Notes under the pieces: generated by a model
Databases searched by the model: none
Told to the model about the DNA's origin: nothing
Seen by the model: the letters and a program-made list of their open reading frames with translations, nothing else
Position numbers and translations under genes: made by a program
In this document: positions 15,080 through 28,375 of the stretch, piece by piece
Layout of the letters: every line of letters begins with the position of its first letter
Numbering within the stretch: position 1 is the first letter of the stretch
From: Gammaproteobacteria bacterium
GTDB taxonomy: Bacteria > Pseudomonadota > Gammaproteobacteria > UBA6429 > Thiohalophilaceae
Direction: 5' to 3'
DNA length: 64,000 bases
Assembly (NCBI GenBank): GCA_016125505.1
Contig: WGLP01000014.1
Location: forward strand, 1-64,000

Positions 15080-16259
15080 TCCACTCGTCGATCATGTCGG
15101 CCCAGTCCTGCAACATCGCCACCCGCTGTTCTCGGTACTCCGCCTTGTTATAGACCGCCCTCACCCCTTTCTGCTCGTGAGCAAGGCATTTCTCGATCCA
15201 GTCCGTGTTGTAACCGGCCTCATGCAATAGCGTGCTGGCCGTGCGACGAAGATCATGCGGGCCGAATCTGGCGAGCGGCTCGCCTTTCTTCTGGGCAGCC
15301 TGGTACGTCAAGGTCATGACTCGATTCAAGGTTGCGGCGCTCATGGGCACATCCGAATCGTATCGTGACGGGAGCACGTATTCAGATCCACCCGCAAAGG
15401 TCTTGAGCGCGATGAAGATGTCGAGCGCCTGACGAGACAGGTACACCAGATGCGGGTTCCTTCGTTTCATCCGTTCTTTCGGGATAGTCCAAAGTGCCTC
15501 GCTGAAATTAATCTCTGGCCATTTGGCATTGGACAGCTCCGATTTTCGAACCATCGTCAGCAATAGCAACTTGATCGCCGCCCTGTATTGCGGCGAAGTC
15601 CCCACTCGTTCCATGTAGCGAAACATCAGACCGATCTCAGACGGTGCCAGCGCGCGATCGCGCGGCTCGAACCGAGCAATGCTTGTCGGGCGCACCATCT
15701 CGGCAGGGTTCTCCACCTTCTGCCCGCGTTCGATTGCCCAACGATAGACCTGCAACACCACTTCGCGAGCATGCACCGCCGTGGCTGGCGCGCCTCTTTC
15801 GACGATGGCATCGGTCAATGCGCGCAGATCTTCATGCGTGATTTCGGCGAGCTTCTGATTACCAAATTGCTTCTTCAATTCTCGTGTATAAACCGACTTG
15901 CGCATGTCGCGCGTCGAGTCAGCCATCTGATAGCCGCGCAGCCACTTCTCGGCCCATGCGCCGAACGTCTCGGCATCCTTCACGCGCGCCTTGTCACGCG
16001 CCTTTTCCCTGGCAGGTGATTTCCCGGCCGCCACCATCTTCTTCGCTTCGTTCAGTCGTTCCCGCGCTTCCGAAAGCGTGATGCCACCCGTTCCATACCG
16101 GCCTATCGTCAGCGTCTCCTGCCGCCCGTTGACCGAGTAGTTATATCTGAAGGAGATGGCTCCTGCCGGCGTCACCGCCGCGTAAAGCCCATCGCGGTCA
16201 TTCACCTTGTAGAGCTTGTCTCCAGGCTTCAAGTTACGCAGCTTGGTATCCGTCAGCAT
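15060..16259 (-). CDS. int: P4-type tyrosine integrase of the ICE
   Basis: A 399-residue phage P4-like integrase. The N-terminal DUF4102 arm-binding domain (about residues 1-85) starts LTDTKLRNLKPGDKLYKV and is followed by the SAM-like core-binding domain (about 95-190). The catalytic residues are Arg238 (TMVRKSEL), His335 and Arg338 (GPHDLRRT), His361 (LAHEQ) and Tyr370 (AVYNKAEY), all present, so it should be active. It begins 306 bases from the guaA stop and reads away from it. Integrases at the guaA 3' end are a known class of genomic island integrase. Confidence 0.92.
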   Translation of the reverse strand: MLTDTKLRNLKPGDKLYKVNDRDGLYAAVTPAGAISFRYNYSVNGRQETLTIGRYGTGGITLSEARERLNEAKKMVAAGKSPAREKARDKARVKDAETFGAWAEKWLRGYQMADSTRDMRKSVYTRELKKQFGNQKLAEITHEDLRALTDAIVERGAPATAVHAREVVLQVYRWAIERGQKVENPAEMVRPTSIARFEPRDRALAPSEIGLMFRYMERVGTSPQYRAAIKLLLLTMVRKSELSNAKWPEINFSEALWTIPKERMKRRNPHLVYLSRQALDIFIALKTFAGGSEYVLPSRYDSDVPMSAATLNRVMTLTYQAAQKKGEPLARFGPHDLRRTASTLLHEAGYNTDWIEKCLAHEQKGVRAVYNKAEYREQRVAMLQDWADMIDEWTTGRRQ

Positions 16260-16283
16260 GACAGCGTCCTCCCTTGGGTATAA

Positions 16284-16436
16284 ATACCATGATTCGGTAT
16301 GGCGCGTTTTTCGTCTATAAACACTTGAATATCAATATGATGCCTATTTTCGATACCATGAACTACCAGAAAAACATGGTATGGTATTTTGTCGCGATCA
16401 TGGTATGGGATATGACGATACCATCAACAATACCAT
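16284..16436. repeat. Array of seven ATACCAT/ATGGTAT motifs at the ICE end
   Basis: ATACCAT occurs at 16284, 16353, 16418 and 16430. Its complement ATGGTAT occurs at 16376, 16381 (overlapping) and 16400. All lie in the 306-base gap between int and guaA. The layout suits integrase arm-type sites or a binding array for an accessory protein that also controls int. The remaining gap holds one terminator and no gene. Confidence 0.6.
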
Positions 16437-16492
16437 TAAAAAAGGCTGCTTGGGCGTGCTCGTCAGTGCCGGCAAGTGCCAGACAAAAACAT

Positions 16493-16517
16493 AAAAAAGC
16501 CCGCAATTACGCGGGCT
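16493..16517 (-). terminator. Intrinsic terminator downstream of guaA
   Basis: A 7-bp GC-rich stem, AGCCCGC (16498-16504) with GCGGGCT (16511-16517), is followed on the minus strand by a six-T run. It would end guaBA transcription. It lies on the ICE side of the presumed att site, so the element may supply a replacement terminator. Confidence 0.75.
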
Positions 16518-16565
16518 TAGGTGTGTTTTGTTGCCTTCAGGTGCCAGTGGGTGCTGGACGCAGGA

Positions 16566-19798
<3,233 letters not shown>

Positions 19799-19875
19799 TT
19801 ACGAAATATGACCGATAATGACATACCCACGTTGATCGTTCGTCATACTTTACGTACCAAGAACTGGAGGAGCAC

Positions 19876-20202
19876 ATGAAAAAATTTATTCCTTTTGCTG
19901 TTGCAGCGGGTCTAGCACTGGGTGGTTGTGCAAGCAGCGGCGGAATGTCGGGTGAAAGCAGCGCTATGGCGACAGAGGCCCAGGCCACCGCCGCGATTGC
20001 CGCAGCACAAAACGAATTAAAAATGGCAACGGCTGCAAACAATGTCTGGCGTGATACCGGCAAAGACCTTGAGAAGGCAGAGAAAGCGGCAAAAGAAGGC
20101 AAGTATGATGAAGCCGTTAAACTGGCGAACGCGGCTAAAGACCAGGCTGCACTTGCTGTCCAGCAGGCGGCCGAACAAAAAGACGCTGGCCCGCGTTACT
20201 AA
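19876..20202 (+). CDS. Small lipoprotein, SoxXA-binding (SoxK)-like / DUF4398-like
   Basis: A 108-residue lipoprotein. The signal peptide MKKFIPFAVAAGLALGGC has a lipobox ending at Cys18. The mature part is a helical Ala/Lys-rich repeat: AAIAAAQNELKMA, then WRDTGKDLEKAEKAAKEGKYDEAVKLANAAKDQA. The WRDTGK...EKAxKAAxxGxxDxAVKLA pattern resembles SoxXA-binding SoxK lipoproteins of sulfur oxidisers; DUF4398-type lipoproteins are the alternative. GGAGGAG precedes the ATG by 5 bases. It stands alone between divergent guaB and xseA with its own terminator. Confidence 0.6.
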   Translation: MKKFIPFAVAAGLALGGCASSGGMSGESSAMATEAQATAAIAAAQNELKMATAANNVWRDTGKDLEKAEKAAKEGKYDEAVKLANAAKDQAALAVQQAAEQKDAGPRY

Positions 20203-20223
20203 GCTATACATTGATCTCCAAAT

Positions 20224-20253
20224 AAAAAGGCCGGTAGTTTTACCGGCCTTTTT
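20224..20253 (+). terminator. Intrinsic terminator after the small lipoprotein gene
   Basis: AAAAAGGCCGGTA and TACCGGCCTTTTT form a 13-bp perfect stem with a GTTT loop, and a T run closes it. It is symmetric and could work in both directions. Confidence 0.9.
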
Positions 20254-20308
20254 ATTTTCCGCTCCGAAAAGATGAACTCTAAACGGACTGCCGTTATCAT
20301 GACACACG

Positions 20309-21679
20309 ATGCAGACACCAAATGAATCCCAACACCTTGCCCCACAGCGCGACGTTTATTCTGTCACTCGCCTGAACCGGGAGGCACGCAGCCTGCTCGA
20401 AGGCAGCTTTCCCCTGCTCTGGGTCGAAGGCGAAATTTCCAATTTCTCGCGACCAGGCTCCGGGCACTGGTACTTTACCCTGAAAGACGAGGCGGCCCAG
20501 GTACGCTGCGCCATGTTCCGCAATCGCAATATGCTGCTCCGCTTCCAGCCGGAAAATGGCATGCAGGTCCTCCTGCGTGCGCGCATCAGCCTGTACGAAG
20601 CGCGCGGCGAATACCAGATCATTGCCGAGCACATGGAAGAAGCAGGTGACGGCGCCCTGCGCCGCGCCTTCGAGATACTCAAACAGCGATTGCAAGCCGA
20701 GGGCCTGTTCAATAGCGAACACAAAAAACCCTTACCGCCGTTTCCCGGACAAATCGGCGTCATCACCTCGCCGACCGGTGCAGCCATTCGCGACATCCTC
20801 ACCACGATGAAACGCCGTTTCCCGGGAACACCGGTCATTGTCTACCCCGTGGCGGTGCAAGGTGCAGGCAGTGCGGAACAAATCGCAAAGATGATCAACA
20901 TTGCAGGAGAGCGTAATGAATGCGATGTGTTGATCCTCGCACGCGGGGGTGGTTCGCTGGAAGACTTGTGGTCGTTCAACGAAGAGATTGTTGCCCGTGC
21001 AATTTATGCCTGTCCTTTGCCCATCGTGACCGGTATCGGACATGAGATCGATTTCACCATTGCCGATTTCGTCGCTGATCAACGCGCACCGACGCCGACT
21101 GCGGCAGCTGAACTGATTACACCAAATCAATACGAATTACATAAACGCATCGAGCAGTTGACTGCACGCATGCAACATCTGCTGCAAGTTCAACTACAAC
21201 GTGCAAGGGAACGCCTGCACTGGTTGAGCCGGCATATCCAGCATCCCGGACGTCGCGTGCAGGACTGGTCGCAGCGCCTGGACGAAACCCAATTACGTCT
21301 GAATAATGCCCTCTCACACCAGCTACGGCACAGTCTTTCCAAAGTCACGCATCTACAGACACGACTCCAGGCCCGCAATCCCGCCACACGTTTACTGACT
21401 TACCAATCGCAGCTCACCTTTTTGCAACAACGCGGCGCCAGCGCGATTACCCGCTATATGGAACGTAAGTCGCAAACCCTGGTCAATCTCGTACATGCGC
21501 TGGATACGATCAGCCCATTGGCAACATTGCAACGCGGCTATGCCATTGTCACGCGCACGGATAATCAACAGATTTTACGCAATGCCGCGCAAGTTGCCCC
21601 GGGTGATAAAATTCAGGCCCAACTTGCACAAGGGAAACTACATTGTAAAGTGGAAAGTATAGAGAATGATTCGAACTAG
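20309..21679 (+). CDS. xseA: Exodeoxyribonuclease VII large subunit
   Basis: The catalytic subunit of exonuclease VII, which degrades single-stranded DNA. At 456 residues it matches the family length. The N-terminal OB fold includes LLWVEGEISNFSRPGSGHWYFTLKD. The catalytic domain has the ITSPTGAAIRDI and ARGGGSLEDLWSFNEE motifs plus ADQRAPTPTAAAEL, and a long helical C-terminal region follows. The small subunit gene lies far away at 58,841. The 3' end overlaps the peptidase gene by 14 bases. Confidence 0.96.
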   Translation: MQTPNESQHLAPQRDVYSVTRLNREARSLLEGSFPLLWVEGEISNFSRPGSGHWYFTLKDEAAQVRCAMFRNRNMLLRFQPENGMQVLLRARISLYEARGEYQIIAEHMEEAGDGALRRAFEILKQRLQAEGLFNSEHKKPLPPFPGQIGVITSPTGAAIRDILTTMKRRFPGTPVIVYPVAVQGAGSAEQIAKMINIAGERNECDVLILARGGGSLEDLWSFNEEIVARAIYACPLPIVTGIGHEIDFTIADFVADQRAPTPTAAAELITPNQYELHKRIEQLTARMQHLLQVQLQRARERLHWLSRHIQHPGRRVQDWSQRLDETQLRLNNALSHQLRHSLSKVTHLQTRLQARNPATRLLTYQSQLTFLQQRGASAITRYMERKSQTLVNLVHALDTISPLATLQRGYAIVTRTDNQQILRNAAQVAPGDKIQAQLAQGKLHCKVESIENDSN

Positions 21680-22487
21680 CCTTATTACGCTGGCCTTCTT
21701 CGCCTTCCTGGGAAGTGTCCAGGCAATAACACTGCCCGAGAGCGCCCCCGTTCCCGGCGGGGTTGCCGTCATCAAACTCGATGTCGACGAGAAACCGGTT
21801 AAGGCCTATTTTGAAAAGCACCGCGTGATGGTGCTGCAACAGGGACAAGACTGGTATGCCATCGTCGGCCTGCCGCTGAGTCTCAAGCCCGGCAAATACA
21901 CACTGAGTTACACGACAAGGCAACAACAACAGCGTCATGATTTCTCCGTTGTCGACAAGGAATACGCAACCCAGCGTCTTACGCTCAAGAACAAACGCAT
22001 GGTCAATCCTACGCCCAAGGACCTCGTGCGTATCGGTAAGGAAAGTAAAATTATTCACCGGGCACTTGCCACCTGGCGCGCCACGCCTGATGTGAATCTG
22101 AATTTTGAAATGCCGGTGGAAGGGATTATCAGCAGTCCCTACGGCTTGCGCCGTATCTTCAACGGCGAACCGCGTAATCCTCATAGTGGCCTGGATATCG
22201 CCGCTGCCGTCGGCACGCCGATTCATGCACCCTCAGGGGGAGTCGTGCTGGCGACGGGCGATTACTTCTTCAATGGCAACACGATCTTGCTGGACCACGG
22301 ACAGGGACTCGTGACGATGTATTGCCACATGAGCAAGATCGAGGTCAAACCCGGACAACACGTCGCGCAAGGTCAGGTGATCGGCCTGGTCGGCAGAACC
22401 GGCCGCGTGACCGGTCCGCACCTGCACTGGGGTGTCAGCCTCAACAACACCATGGTGGAACCGCATCTGTTTTTGCATCAGCCGTAA
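21666..22487 (+). CDS. Secreted M23 (LytM-type) peptidase
   Basis: A 273-residue peptidoglycan endopeptidase or regulator. A signal peptide covers about residues 1-20 (ending SVQA), then comes a beta-rich N-terminal domain. The M23 domain has zinc ligands in NPHSGLDIA (H and D) and GPHLHWGVSL (second H of HLH), all intact, so it is probably catalytically active. Its ATG lies within the end of xseA, implying translational coupling. Its action would be in the periplasm or at the outer membrane. Confidence 0.88.
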   Translation: MIRTSLITLAFFAFLGSVQAITLPESAPVPGGVAVIKLDVDEKPVKAYFEKHRVMVLQQGQDWYAIVGLPLSLKPGKYTLSYTTRQQQQRHDFSVVDKEYATQRLTLKNKRMVNPTPKDLVRIGKESKIIHRALATWRATPDVNLNFEMPVEGIISSPYGLRRIFNGEPRNPHSGLDIAAAVGTPIHAPSGGVVLATGDYFFNGNTILLDHGQGLVTMYCHMSKIEVKPGQHVAQGQVIGLVGRTGRVTGPHLHWGVSLNNTMVEPHLFLHQP

Positions 22488-22698
22488 TACTGTCGTCGAC
22501 AATACCGGAATCGTTTTTAAATCCGGGTGCCTAACCCGAGAAGGCTGCATGTACGTTTAGCCTGAGACACACTCTATTTTGTCTGAATCGATGACGTCCT
22601 GCCCCTGCACCCAATTCGAACTACGCCGTGCCCTGCCCCGGGAGACACGCGCGGAGCGGCTTTGCATTATCGAGAAAATCGCGTACGCTTGGCCGGCC

Positions 22699-23268
22699 AT
22701 GCATGACGTAATCAGCGACGAAAATCTGATGTTGCAATATCAGGGCGGCGATCCGCGGGCCTTTGAAACGCTATACACGCGCTATCGCCTGCCGCTGTTT
22801 CGTTACCTGCAGCACCAATGCGGCAATGCCGCTATCGCCGAAGAGTTATTCCAGGACATCTGGCTGAATCTGGTCCGTACCCGCGAACGCTATCAGGTCA
22901 GCGCCAGCTTCAAGACCTTCATATATCACCTCGCGCATAACCGGCTCATCGATCATTATCGCAAGCAGAAACACGGCGTCCCGGCGTCTTACGATGAACA
23001 CGAGGAATTGCTGAATTTGCCACAAAGCGCTGATCCGGTTTCCGCCGAGCGCAAGGTCCATGGTCAACAACAACTCGCGCGTCTGCTGGACGCCATCGCC
23101 GCCTTGCCTGATGCACAAAGAGAGGCCTTTTTATTAAAGGAAAATACCGGTTTGAGCGTGGAACAGATTGCGGAAGTGACTGGCGTTAACGCGGAAACCG
23201 CCAAGAGCCGGATTCGTTACGCACTGAATAAACTGCGCACTGCTATCGAGCTGGATGACCATGACTGA
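22699..23268 (+). CDS. ECF-type RNA polymerase sigma factor
   Basis: A 189-residue group 4 sigma factor. Sigma region 2 covers about residues 15-85 (ETLYTRYRLPLFRYLQ, then EELFQDIWLNLVRTRERY). Region 4 covers about 125-180 (LPDAQREAFLLKENTGLSVEQIAEVTGVNAETAKSRIRYAL). ATG 22699 gives the usual MHDVISDENLMLQYQ start; a TTG frame from 22579 is rejected. It overlaps the next gene, a probable anti-sigma partner. The preceding 210-base gap shows no other gene. Confidence 0.88.
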   Translation: MHDVISDENLMLQYQGGDPRAFETLYTRYRLPLFRYLQHQCGNAAIAEELFQDIWLNLVRTRERYQVSASFKTFIYHLAHNRLIDHYRKQKHGVPASYDEHEELLNLPQSADPVSAERKVHGQQQLARLLDAIAALPDAQREAFLLKENTGLSVEQIAEVTGVNAETAKSRIRYALNKLRTAIELDDHD

Positions 23269-23731
23269 GCAAAATGACAAGGACCTGAACGGTAAGTCTT
23301 CGCTGTCGGATCTATACCAGCAGCTCACCGCTGACGAACCCGGCAAACAGGTGGATGCGGCGATCCTGCAGGCCGCCCGCCGCGCAGTCCAGCCCGAACC
23401 CCGGCGCCGCCATTGGACCTTACCCGCCGCCATCGCGGCGATCCTGATCATTGGCGTCTCACTGATCTGGTGGCAACACGCCAATACACCCATGGTCGTG
23501 AATACCACGGACTCGGCTGCACCTGCCGCAGAACCGAATCTGCCGCAGGCAATCGATCGTCGCCTGCACGATAACCCCGCTGCTGATGCATGGTTAACAC
23601 GTATCCTGGCATTGCATCAGGCAGGCAAGACCGCACAGGCCGCCGCCCAGTTTAAAAAATTCCGTGAGACCTATCCGGTGTATAACCTGGATCAACAACG
23701 CTTTGGTGAGTTACAGCAGTACGACAAATAA
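23255..23731 (+). CDS. Single-pass membrane protein, probable anti-sigma factor
   Basis: A 158-residue protein with a cytoplasmic acidic N-terminus, one membrane segment (about residues 55-73, TLPAAIAAILIIGVSLIWW) and a periplasmic tail with a helical EPNLPQAIDRRL...AWLTRILALHQAGKTAQAAAQFKKF part. I see no zinc-type HxxxCxxC anti-sigma motif. The overlap with the sigma gene by 14 bases and the topology support an anti-sigma or signal-transmission role, which is inferred. It is convergent with der, 6 bases apart. Confidence 0.6.
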   Translation: MTMTEQNDKDLNGKSSLSDLYQQLTADEPGKQVDAAILQAARRAVQPEPRRRHWTLPAAIAAILIIGVSLIWWQHANTPMVVNTTDSAAPAAEPNLPQAIDRRLHDNPAADAWLTRILALHQAGKTAQAAAQFKKFRETYPVYNLDQQRFGELQQYDK

Positions 23732-23737
23732 GTTGCT

Positions 23738-25144
23738 TCAACTCTTTTTCAAATGCCGCACCATACGTTTGCGTTTGGCCATCTGGCGCGGCGTCAGCTT
23801 GTTTTTCTTGCCCTTGAACGGATTTTCACCGGTTTTAAATTCTATACGCAGCGGCGTACCGTGCAACCGCAGATGTTCGCGAAAGGCGTTGATGAGATAG
23901 CGTCGATAACTGTCCGGCACTGAGCCGGTCTGATTACCGTGAATAATAATGATCGGTGGATTTTTTCCGCCCTGGTGCGCATAACGCAGCTTGATGCGAT
24001 GGCCACGCACGAGTGGCGGCGGATTCGCATTGACCAGATCGGTCAACAGCCGTGTCAACTTTGGTGTCGGGATTTCCGTCATGGCCGCGCGGTACGCCTG
24101 CTTGATCGATGCAAACAGATCACCGACGCCACTGCCATGCAGGGCGGAGATAAAGTGCAGCCGCGCAAATGCGACAAAGGGCAGTTTGATATCCAGCTCG
24201 CGCCGGATCTTGTCTTTCTGATCGATGCTTAAACCATCCCATTTATTGATCGCCAGCACCAGCGCCCGCCCCGTCTCGATAACGAATCCCAGCAGGCTGG
24301 CGTCCTGCTCGGTGACACCCTCCTGCCCGTCCACCAGCATGACCACGACATTGGCGTCTTCGATCGCCTGCAGGGATTTAATCACGCTGAATTTTTCAAT
24401 GGCCTCGTTAATGCGGCCGCGGCGGCGCACGCCGGCGGTATCGATCAAGGTGTAGCGCTGGCCATCACGTTCGAATGGCAGGTAGATGCTGTCGCGGGTC
24501 GTACCCGGCATATCATAGGTAATGACGCGCTCCTCGCCGAGGATACGATTGACCAGGGTGGATTTGCCGACATTGGGCCGACCGATGATGGCAACCTTGA
24601 TCCCACTGTCGGCAACCTCGTCCGCCTGTTCCGCCTCGTCTTGCGTAGCGTATGCGTGCAACAGCTCGTTCATCATGCTGGTGACACCACGACCGTGTTC
24701 CGCCGCTACGGCATACACCTGCTCGAATCCAAGCCGGTAAAATTCGCTGAGTGCGGCATCCATATCCATGCCGTCGATTTTGTTCACCACGAGGCTGACT
24801 TGTTTGCCTGTCTGTCGCAGCCGCTGGGCAATCTTCTGATCGTCGGGCAACAATCCATCTTTTGCATCGACGAGAAACAGGACTCGATCGGCCTGTTCCA
24901 CGGCCAGCCAGGACTGTGCCGCCATCAGGCTATCGACACCCTCCTTGTCTTCACTCAAGCCGCCGGTATCGATCACGATATATGCGCAGGGGCCGAGCTT
25001 GCCTTCGCCGAATTTGCGATCGCGCGTCAGTCCGGGTTGATCCGCCACCAGAGCCTCGCGCGAACGCGTCAGGCGATTGAATAAGGTGGACTTGCCGACG
25101 TTAGGCCGTCCCACCAGCGCCAGTACGGGTTTGAAACCACTCAT
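23738..25144 (-). CDS. der: GTPase Der (EngA), 50S ribosome assembly
   Basis: A tandem-domain GTPase needed to mature the large ribosomal subunit. Two complete G domains are visible: [13 protein letters not shown] with DTGG and NKID, then [13 protein letters not shown] with DTAG and NKWD. A KH-like C-terminal domain ends in basic [16 protein letters not shown]. The start ATG 25144 ([18 protein letters not shown]) gives 468 residues; the longer frame to 25192 adds unrelated sequence. It follows bamB, in the common gammaproteobacterial order. Confidence 0.97.
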   Translation of the reverse strand: MSGFKPVLALVGRPNVGKSTLFNRLTRSREALVADQPGLTRDRKFGEGKLGPCAYIVIDTGGLSEDKEGVDSLMAAQSWLAVEQADRVLFLVDAKDGLLPDDQKIAQRLRQTGKQVSLVVNKIDGMDMDAALSEFYRLGFEQVYAVAAEHGRGVTSMMNELLHAYATQDEAEQADEVADSGIKVAIIGRPNVGKSTLVNRILGEERVITYDMPGTTRDSIYLPFERDGQRYTLIDTAGVRRRGRINEAIEKFSVIKSLQAIEDANVVVMLVDGQEGVTEQDASLLGFVIETGRALVLAINKWDGLSIDQKDKIRRELDIKLPFVAFARLHFISALHGSGVGDLFASIKQAYRAAMTEIPTPKLTRLLTDLVNANPPPLVRGHRIKLRYAHQGGKNPPIIIIHGNQTGSVPDSYRRYLINAFREHLRLHGTPLRIEFKTGENPFKGKKNKLTPRQMAKRKRMVRHLKKS

Positions 25145-25191
25145 GCCAGTCAACCTGTCAGTACAATCAAGACCAATGCACGTTATGTGCA

Positions 25192-26394
25192 TCAGGGATA
25201 ATGGACATCAAACGCTTCGGTATGGCCATAGCGGCCCATGACAATGACGGTCCTGTCATCCACCAATGGCGCGGCGAGAACATTGTTGAGTTTGGGAAAT
25301 AACAAATCACCTGTCTCGTCCAGATCGGGATTCGTGTAGTCGTAGGTATTCAGGCGTAACCGCGCCACGATCTTTCCGTTGTCACGGCGCAACCAGTGTA
25401 CGAAACCGTCAAAATCCGCAACGACAACATATTGATCCTGCAAGCGGGGCGTCGTCAAACTGCGCCGTAATAAATCGTCCTGCTTCCAGATGGTCGCACC
25501 ATTGAAACGGTCCAGTGCCCAGACCCGGCTTTGACTGTCCACCAGGTAAATACGATAGGCATCCACTGCCATGCCACTGTAAGAATCGATGTCACGCGAC
25601 CACATGATGCGACCGGAACCCAACTGCACGGCGGCAATACGCCCCTGATAACTGACGGTATACACCATGTCATCGACGACAACCGGAGTGGCATCGATAT
25701 CAACCATGCGCTCAAGGTCGGTTCGCCCGCGCGGTATTGAGATGGCCGTTGTCCAGAGCAGTTTTCCCGATTCCAGATTGATTGCCAGCAAGCGTCCGTT
25801 ATCGAATCCACTCAGCACAATATCGCCCGCAATGACCGGCGCACTGGTCCCACGCAGGCTCAGGGCCGGTGTGGTTTGCTCCAGTGACCAGACCTGCTTT
25901 CCGTCATCACGTTTCAAGGCATACAACATGCCATTGACACAGCGTACGATCACTAAATCCTTGGCGACTTTGGGCGGTGCCAGCACTTCACTGCTGACCT
26001 CGGCATGCCACGCGACGCTGCCATCTTTTTCATGCAAGGCGAACACGTCGCCATGGCTGCTGCCCAAAAACAGGAGGTCATCGTTCAGGGTCAATGCTGT
26101 TGCCACCGGCACGGATAATTTTACCTGCCAACGAACGCTGCTATCTTTTACATTGTATGCCGTCACCTGGCCTTCATGGTCGGTGACGTACAACACGCCG
26201 TTGTCCAGCACGGGTGCCAGTTTAAGATAATTCTCGCCGGCACCTTCACCCAGGTCCGTCTGCCAGAGACGTTTTATATGAAATGCATTTTCAACAGGCG
26301 TGAGCGTGACTGGTGGCAGTACCGGCGAAGGCGATGTACTGCAACCGGCAAGGTACAGCGCGACAAGGATCAGGAGTGGTCTCGCGAATTTCAT
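25192..26394 (-). CDS. bamB: Outer membrane assembly lipoprotein BamB
   Basis: A 400-residue lipoprotein of the BAM complex that inserts beta-barrel proteins. The lipobox LYLAGC puts the lipidated Cys at residue 18. The rest is an eight-bladed PQQ-like beta-propeller with repeated blades such as [25 protein letters not shown] and [25 protein letters not shown]. It lies between yfgM and der, as in E. coli and relatives, and its start overlaps the end of yfgM by 4 bases. Confidence 0.96.
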   Translation of the reverse strand: MKFARPLLILVALYLAGCSTSPSPVLPPVTLTPVENAFHIKRLWQTDLGEGAGENYLKLAPVLDNGVLYVTDHEGQVTAYNVKDSSVRWQVKLSVPVATALTLNDDLLFLGSSHGDVFALHEKDGSVAWHAEVSSEVLAPPKVAKDLVIVRCVNGMLYALKRDDGKQVWSLEQTTPALSLRGTSAPVIAGDIVLSGFDNGRLLAINLESGKLLWTTAISIPRGRTDLERMVDIDATPVVVDDMVYTVSYQGRIAAVQLGSGRIMWSRDIDSYSGMAVDAYRIYLVDSQSRVWALDRFNGATIWKQDDLLRRSLTTPRLQDQYVVVADFDGFVHWLRRDNGKIVARLRLNTYDYTNPDLDETGDLLFPKLNNVLAAPLVDDRTVIVMGRYGHTEAFDVHYP

Positions 26395-27044
26395 TTTTTA
26401 TTTTCTTGCAGCGATGGTGTCGCCATGTCATCCAGTTTCATTTCAACAAACTCACGTTCCTTGCCACTGAGGGTGGGGTCCGTCAATGCCAATTGGTATG
26501 CCTCGCGTGCCTGCTCCAGCTTACCCTGTTTGCGCAGGATATCCCCGCGCACCAGTGCAAATCTCGGATCGAAGGTCGGGTCTTTTGCCTGATCCAGCAC
26601 TGCCAGTGCCTCAGTCAACTTATCTTGCGCCAGCAGCACTTCCGCCAAACGCTGCCGTGCAATAAGACCAATGGTTTTGTGACCGGGATTTTCCATGGCC
26701 CAACGCACGTGTGTTGCTGCCGCATCGAGTTTATTTGCCTCGACCTCCTGTTTGGCCATCTGTAACGCTGTCAGCGCTGCGTAAGAGGTCCCTTTATAGT
26801 CGTCCAACATCCCCTGCGCCAGCTTGTCGGTATCTGCAGTGTCTTTCTTGTTTAACGCCGCAGTAAACTGGTTATACGCATCCGATGCCTTGATTGCGCG
26901 TGACTTCTGGTAATTCATCCAGGTATGCACGCCAATAACGGCCGCCAGCCCCACGACAATCCCGATGACGACTGCCGTGCCATTCTCCTTCCACCATTTT
27001 TTGATCGCTTCGACCTGTTCTTCTTCCGTCAAATGTTCTGCCAT
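26391..27044 (-). CDS. yfgM: YfgM-family ancillary SecYEG translocon protein
   Basis: A 217-residue inner-membrane protein. The cytoplasmic N-terminus has LTEEEQVEAIKKWWKENG, typical of YfgM, followed by one membrane segment (about residues 22-42, TAVVIGIVVGLAAVIGVHTW). The periplasmic part holds TPR-like helices. It associates with SecYEG and PpiD in E. coli. The gene lies between hisS and bamB in the conserved order. Confidence 0.93.
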   Translation of the reverse strand: MAEHLTEEEQVEAIKKWWKENGTAVVIGIVVGLAAVIGVHTWMNYQKSRAIKASDAYNQFTAALNKKDTADTDKLAQGMLDDYKGTSYAALTALQMAKQEVEANKLDAAATHVRWAMENPGHKTIGLIARQRLAEVLLAQDKLTEALAVLDQAKDPTFDPRFALVRGDILRKQGKLEQAREAYQLALTDPTLSGKEREFVEMKLDDMATPSLQENKK

Positions 27045-27061
27045 GCCAGTTCCAGCCTGTT

Positions 27062-28342
27062 CTAGTTAGAATGAATGTATTTGCTCAGCCATTGTGTCAG
27101 CTGATCCTGCGCCACGGTTTCCTGATGCTGCTCGGTACGCAGGGGCTTAATCGCCACCGTTTGCGCCTGCAGCTCATCATCACCCAGGATCAACGCCAGT
27201 TGCGCGCCGCTGCGGTCTGCCCGCTTGAACTGGCTTTTCAGACTGCCACCACCGGTATGCATTACCAGGCGCAAACCCGGGATATTGTCGCGCAATTCCT
27301 CGCTGAGCCGGAAGCCAGTCCGCACTGCCTCCGAACCCACCACGATAAAATAAGCATGCGGCGGTTGTGCAGCCTGTGCGACTCGCGCATCGTCGAGCAA
27401 GGCAATGAGACGCTCCAGTCCGAGCGCAAAACCGACCGCAGTGGTCGCGCGTCCACCCAACTGCGCCACCAGTCCATCATAACGCCCACCGGCGCAGACG
27501 GTGCCCTGCGCACCCAGTTGATCCGTCGTCCATTCGAAGACGGTGCGATTGTAATAATCCAGTCCCCGCACCAGTCGTGGATTGATCACGTACTCGATCC
27601 CCAGATCGTCAAGCATGGTGCACAATCCGGCGAAATGCTCCTGGGAGGATTCATCAAGATGTTCGCTGAGCCTGGGCGCGGCCTCGATCAGGTCCTGCAT
27701 GTCCGGATTCTTGCTATCAAGGATACGCAGTGGATTGCTATGCAATCGCCGTTGGCTGTCTTCGTCAAGATGTTCACTGTGCTGACCGAAGTATTTCACC
27801 AGGATATCACGGTAGGCTGCGCGCGCCTCGTTCGAACCGAGCGAATTCATCTCCAGCTTCACCTTGTGCTCGAGCGCCAGCTCGCGCCAGTAGCGCGCCG
27901 TCATGGCAATGATTTCCGCGTCGATATCCGGCCCGTCCAGCCCGAACACCTCCACGCCCAGTTGGTGAAACTGACGGTAACGTCCCTTTTGTGGACGCTC
28001 ATGGCGAAACATCGGACCGCCGTACCAGAGCTTCTGGATCTGGTTGTGCAGGAGACCGTTCTGAATCGCGGCGCGCACACAACTGGCAGTACCTTCCGGC
28101 CGCAGACTCAAACTGTCACCATTGCGATCGACAAAGGTGTACATCTCCTTTTCAACGATATCAGTGACTTCACCAATCGAACGCTTGAACAGATCGGTCA
28201 TCTCGACCAGCGGCATACGGATTTCATCGTAACCATATGCCCGCATCAGCTGGCGGAAGGCACCTTCGACAATCTGCCAACGCGGAGTTTCCTCCGGCAG
28301 GATATCGTTCATGCCACGGATTGCTTGGATGGATTTGGACAC
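27062..28342 (-). CDS. hisS: Histidyl-tRNA synthetase
   Basis: A 426-residue class II aminoacyl-tRNA synthetase that charges tRNA-His. Motif 1 includes [14 protein letters not shown]. Motif 2 is [15 protein letters not shown] with [17 protein letters not shown]. The histidine-binding [14 protein letters not shown] and CAGGRYDGL motifs are present, and motif 3 holds [11 protein letters not shown]. The C-terminal anticodon-binding domain covers roughly residues 330-426. It sits 17 bases upstream of yfgM. Confidence 0.97.
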   Translation of the reverse strand: MSKSIQAIRGMNDILPEETPRWQIVEGAFRQLMRAYGYDEIRMPLVEMTDLFKRSIGEVTDIVEKEMYTFVDRNGDSLSLRPEGTASCVRAAIQNGLLHNQIQKLWYGGPMFRHERPQKGRYRQFHQLGVEVFGLDGPDIDAEIIAMTARYWRELALEHKVKLEMNSLGSNEARAAYRDILVKYFGQHSEHLDEDSQRRLHSNPLRILDSKNPDMQDLIEAAPRLSEHLDESSQEHFAGLCTMLDDLGIEYVINPRLVRGLDYYNRTVFEWTTDQLGAQGTVCAGGRYDGLVAQLGGRATTAVGFALGLERLIALLDDARVAQAAQPPHAYFIVVGSEAVRTGFRLSEELRDNIPGLRLVMHTGGGSLKSQFKRADRSGAQLALILGDDELQAQTVAIKPLRTEQHQETVAQDQLTQWLSKYIHSN

Positions 28343-28375
28343 GGTAATCGAATACTGGTTATTGAATTATCTTTA

